Assembly: GCA_038230255.1 (NCBI GenBank)
Contig: JBBRNP010000006.1
Coordinates: 124,001-188,000 of the forward strand
Direction of reading: 5' to 3'
DNA: 64,000 nt
From: AV40 sp038230255
Lineage (GTDB): Bacteria; Verrucomicrobiota; Verrucomicrobiia; Chthoniobacterales; UBA10450
Part shown: positions 60,442 through 64,000 of the stretch, piece by piece
How the letters are laid out: each line of letters starts with the position of its first letter
How positions within the stretch are numbered: the first letter of the stretch is position 1
Translations under genes and position numbers: made by a program
The notes under the pieces: model-generated
What the model was told of the DNA's origin: nothing
What the model saw: the letters and a program-made list of their open reading frames with translations, nothing else
Databases searched by the model: none

Positions 60442-61298
60442 GAAAAAAAAGCGAAGGCCACTAGCGTTGCGATGATCGATGCGATCGCGGTCGCGAACGC
60501 CGAGGTCCATGCCGATTTCAAATAGATCGTTGGAATCTGCGGCTTGGGTGGAAGTCCGTAAGCTTCGGGTTCACCGAGAATCAAAAAAAACGCGTGGATG
60601 CCGCGGACAGAAGTTTCCGTCGGATCGTAAAGTTGTGCGTCGCTGTAACCACTTTGTTGTAATTGCTGAACGCGCTCCGCTCCGCGCGCGCGAAGATCAT
60701 CCAATCGGCCGAACACGATCGATTCGGTCGGACAAACTTTGGCGCAGGCCGGGACGAGTCCGCTCTTCTGTCGATCGTAACAAAACGTGCACTTGAACGC
60801 GCCGCCGGCATCGTGAAGCGGTTCAGGCCGGCGATCGATCACCCCGAACGGACACGACACAACGCAATAGCCGCAGCCGTTACAAACATCGTTCTGAACC
60901 AACACCGAGCCCACTTCAGTGCGCACGATCGATCCAGTCGGACACGCTTCAAGACAGCCTGCCTCTTCGCAATGCTTACAAACGTCGGACAAGAAGACCC
61001 ACCGGAATGGGTCCTGGTCTAACGACATCGGGCCCGCGACTTGATTTCCTTTTGCTCGGTCTTGTTCCAAGAACATCACATGTCGCCAGGTCGACGCACC
61101 GAGATGGCCGGTGTTGTCGTAGGAATTGCCCGACCAGGTGAATCCGTCATCCGGCACCTGGTTCCATTCTTTGCACGCGACCTCACAGGCCTTGCAGCCG
61201 ATGCAAACACTCGGGTCAGTAAAAAACCCGACTTCGACGCGATCCTGCACGTAGGAATGCTTCCGCTGGTTCGTGCTTTGGATTCCTTCGCCGATCAT
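60438..61298 (-). CDS. Formate dehydrogenase iron-sulfur subunit
   Basis: A 286-residue electron-transfer subunit with four [4Fe-4S] motifs: CIGCKACEVACKEWN, CKHCEEAGCLEACPTGSI, CNGCGYCVVSCPFGVI and CTFCYDRQKSGLVPACAKVC. A C-terminal membrane anchor follows (TSAFATAIASIIATLVAFAF). It resembles FdnH/FdoH. The ATG at 61298 overlaps the fdnG stop by 4 bases; an open frame to 61421 is rejected. Function: passes electrons to the NrfD-like subunit. Confidence 0.93.
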   Translation of the reverse strand: MIGEGIQSTNQRKHSYVQDRVEVGFFTDPSVCIGCKACEVACKEWNQVPDDGFTWSGNSYDNTGHLGASTWRHVMFLEQDRAKGNQVAGPMSLDQDPFRWVFLSDVCKHCEEAGCLEACPTGSIVRTEVGSVLVQNDVCNGCGYCVVSCPFGVIDRRPEPLHDAGGAFKCTFCYDRQKSGLVPACAKVCPTESIVFGRLDDLRARGAERVQQLQQSGYSDAQLYDPTETSVRGIHAFFLILGEPEAYGLPPKPQIPTIYLKSAWTSAFATAIASIIATLVAFAFFS

Positions 61299-64000
61299 CG
61301 CCTGTCGACCTTTCCGTGTTCGCCGTGGCCACCGGCTTCCGGGCCTGAGGATGCGCCGGGCGGCGGTTGTTCCGGATGCAAATTTGGCGGGCCATCCGTC
61401 GGCACATATTTTTTGAGCCACTCTTTAAATGCCGGCCCGCGCGGCAATCGGCCCGGGACAATGTTACAAGCTAGCGCCTTGGCTTCCATGATCGTGACGT
61501 TCGGTTCTCCCGAAATCGGAAGTAAATCGTTAGTGGAGCCGCCCTTGACCGGCCCGGCCGAACCAAAATGAAATGGCATCGCAATTTGGTGCACAGTTTT
61601 TCCGTTGAGATGCATCGGCCGAATGCGGCGACTAACGAGCGCGCGCGCTTCGATCGCTCCGCGCAAACTGACGATCGAAATGTAATCGCCGTTGTCGATC
61701 TTTAGCACGACCGCCAGCTCGGGCGACATTTCAGCGAACAACTCCGGTTGCAATTCCGCGAGGTGACTGAGAAAGCGCGACATGCCGCCGGCGGTGTGGT
61801 GCTCGGTCAGTCGATAAGTCGTGAGAACAAATGGAAATCTTGTATCGCCCGGCGGAGCGAACCGATTTTCCTGACGGGTAAACCAATTGACCACCGGGTT
61901 CGTGTCGCGCGAGTAAAGCGCGTTATGCACCGGTGACTCGAGCGGTTCGTAATGCGTCGGCATCGGTCCGTCCTGCAAACCTTCCGGCACATGCAGCCAG
62001 CCAAGTCCGTCTTCGTGCAACATGAACGGGGCGTCACCCGGGATCCCAGCGAGTCCGGTTTCGTTTCCAGTTGGGCGAAACTCGGGCGACTTTTCGAGCG
62101 GGAAATCCGGGACATCGATACCGGTCCACTTGCCTTGCCCCTCGTCCCACCAGACCAGTTTCTTGCGCTCGCTCCATGGCTCACCGGTCGGTTTGGCGCT
62201 GGCTCTATTATATATAATACGGCGATCGGCCGGCCAGACGAACCCCCAACCATGCCCTAGATAATCTTTCGAATTACGCGTATTTGCCTTGTTAACCCCG
62301 TCAGGACCAAGGACACCGGAGTAAATCCATCCCCCGCTCGCAGTCGAACCGTCGGCTTTCAGCTTACCAAACCCATCGACTTGCGGACCATGATGCGGAT
62401 TACCGTCGCGATCGAGCCCGAAGACCACTCCATCTGCGTCCGGCTGCGGACTTGCGGACCAACCGTTGATCTCCGCCAGCACCGATTCCATGTGCGGCTC
62501 GCCGTGCTCATCTTCCGGATACCACCAATCGAGCGCGCGCAACGGCTCATCGAGCGGATCGTTCGATTGCTTCGCCTTTCCGATCAAACGCAAAGCGAGT
62601 TGATGCATGAACCAACCTTCCGACCGCGCATCACCCGGTGGATTGACTGCCTTCTGCCGCCATTGCAACATGCGTTGCGTTTGAGTAAAGGCGCCCTCCT
62701 TCTCCGCGTGACCTGCCGCCGGGAAAAGAAAAACCTCCGTCTCGATTTCCTCCGCCTTCAATTCACCGCGCTCAACTTCCGGCGAGTCGCGCCAAAATGT
62801 GGCGGACTCGATCTCGACCATCTCGCGCACGACCAGCCATTTTAATTTCGAGAGCGACGTCCGCTGAAACCGCGAGTTGGCGGCCGCGACCGCTGGATTC
62901 TGCCCCATCATAAACATGCCTTCCATTTTTCCGTCGGCCATGTCGTAGAGATATTCGAAGAACGAATGGTTCCCCGTGATCTTCGGGACCCAGTTGTATC
63001 CGAAGTCGTTTTCGGGTATGGCGTTCTTGCCGTAGTAAGCCTTCAGCAGACTGATGAAGTATTTCGGAAAATCATTCCAAAGACCGGTCGGCTTGGTTTG
63101 ATGCGCGAGGTAATCGCGAAGTGTCTCTTCGCTGCCATCTCCGCGCGGCATCGGTAGATAGCCGGGCAAAATATCGTAGAGCGTTGGAATGTCGGTCGAG
63201 CCTTGGATCGAGGCATGACCGCGCAGCGCGAGAATCCCCCCACCCGGCCGGCCGATGTTGCCGAGCAACAGTTGCAAAATCGAGGCGGCGCGAATGATTT
63301 GAACGCCTTTGGAATGTTGCGTCCAGCCGAGCGCATAACAAATGGCTGCGGTCTTCTCCGGCCCTGACGCCCCGACGAGCGCATCCGCAACTTTGTGAAA
63401 GAGCACCGGCGAAATCCCGCAAATTTTCTCCACCATCTCTGGCGTGTAACGAGCAAAGTGGCGGCGCAAGGTTTGGAAAACGCAGCGCGGATTTTGCAAG
63501 GTTAGATCGCGTTCCGGAAAACTCAGGCCGCCATCCCCGTCGTAGGCCCAACTTGTCTTGTCGTAGACGCGTTGCTTTTCATTCCAGCCGGAGAAAAATC
63601 CGGTCGCGCCTTCATCGGTATCGCGAAAATCTTCGCGCAGGATGCAGGAGGCATTCGTGAAGTGGACGACGTAATCGCGGAAGAAAAGATTGTTCTCGAT
63701 AATGTGCCGAACGAGACCGCCGAGGAACGCGATGTCGCCGCCGGCGCGAATCGGCACCCAGATGTCGGCCAGCGCGCTCGTGCGTGAAAATCTTGGATCG
63801 ACATGAATGATGGTGGCGCCGCGCTCTTTCGCTTTCATGACCCAGCGGAAACCGACCGGGTGCGCCTCCGCCATCGACGAGCCTTCGATTAAAATGCAAT
63901 CGGCATTGGCGAGATCTTGTTGCGCAGTCGTAGCTCCGCCCCGGCCAAAGCTGGTGCCCAGACCGGGCACCGTGCTGCTATGTCATATCCGCGCCTGGTT
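61295..64000 (-). CDS. fdnG: Formate dehydrogenase catalytic subunit, selenoprotein (5' end cut)
   Basis: Molybdopterin (bis-MGD) oxidoreductase oxidising formate. The visible 901 residues include SFGRGGATTAQQDLANADCI, AEAHPVGFRWVMKAKE, FPAAGHAEKEGAFTQTQRML and YRLTEHHTAGGMSRFLSH. A TGA at 63985-63983 interrupts the frame, but the codons before it read NQARI and after it HSSTVPGLG. This matches the selenocysteine site NQAR(V)U-HGPTV of FdnG/FdoG, so TGA is read as selenocysteine. The N-terminal FeS and Tat region lies beyond the window. Confidence 0.93.
63953..63985 (-). promoter_or_regulatory. Bacterial SECIS-like hairpin after the selenocysteine TGA
   Basis: On the minus strand, 11 bases after TGA, GGTGCCC (63971-63965) pairs perfectly with GGGCACC (63959-63953) around the loop GGTCT. 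The loop begins 18 bases after TGA. A GGUCU apical loop at about this distance is what I recall for the E. coli fdhF SECIS. It would bind SelB and lies within the coding region, as expected in bacteria. Confidence 0.88.

Noticed and set aside
63970..63985. TGA at 63985-63983 as a genuine stop or frameshift of fdnG
   Set aside because: Flanking residues match the selenocysteine site, and a SECIS-like hairpin follows at the expected distance.

Overview
The window is a 64-kb chromosomal segment of a Gram-negative bacterium, most likely a Verrucomicrobiota member of the soil Chthoniobacterales type. This placement is an inference. It rests on lipopolysaccharide-precursor genes, DUF5069, a PafA/Dop-like protein, and several short repeat families that I recall as common in that phylum (in-frame 'NVQRPTSN'-type, 'HPERSEGS'-type and GTGAC-type repeats). 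The DNA is moderately GC-rich, genes are dense, and no gap between genes exceeds about 300 bases. I see no rRNA, tRNA, CRISPR array, transposase or phage.

Layout. 1-5035 (minus): F1Fo ATP synthase operon atpB-E-F-H-A-G-D, with atpD cut by the window edge. 5187-6251: obg GTPase. 6.3-8.6 kb: small secreted or membrane proteins. 8.6-11.1 kb: acyl-CoA carboxylase carboxyltransferase and enoyl-CoA hydratase. 11.5-13.8 kb: mannose-1-phosphate guanylyltransferase, ruvX, truA. 13.9-17.0 kb: a large hybrid histidine kinase. 17.6-20.4 kb: sulfate activation (cysD, cysNC), flanked by two inverted copies of a roughly 90-bp element. 20.6-21.8 kb: nuoB-nuoC, split by a palindromic repeat. 22-27 kb: purine nucleoside phosphorylase, membrane HD phosphohydrolase, PhoH-like ATPase, two secreted proteins. 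27.1-31.1 kb: heptose/KDO precursor genes (rfaE1, gmhB, kdsB) and pyrG. 31.0-34.4 kb: sua5, purE, aroK, queG. 34.5-39.1 kb: MacA/MacB-like exporter with two permeases. 39.3-41.1 kb: two-receiver DUF4388 protein. 41-43.5 kb: purB, a small ORF with a terminator, DedA. 43.5-47.2 kb: MsbA-like ABC protein, acyltransferase, glycosyltransferase. 47.2-50.4 kb: tandem secreted PDZ protease and a degenerate paralogue. 50.4-54.2 kb: small minus-strand genes, four of them separated by integron attC-like sites. 54.2-55.7 kb: PafA/Dop-family gene. 55.8-59.3 kb: membrane glycosyltransferase, DUF5069, phhB, second glycosyltransferase. 59.4 kb to the end (minus): formate dehydrogenase (NrfD-like subunit, FeS subunit, molybdopterin subunit). 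The catalytic subunit reads through an in-frame TGA as selenocysteine and has a SECIS-like hairpin.

The most unusual signal is not a gene. The 9-mer TGTCGATCT, usually extended to WTGTCGATCTT, occurs 34 times by eye on the two strands, in all reading frames and in gaps between genes. The base before it is always A or T. This resembles the density and symmetry of DNA uptake sequences or another genome-wide protein-recognition word. A second notable structure is the attC-like cassette array without a visible integrase.
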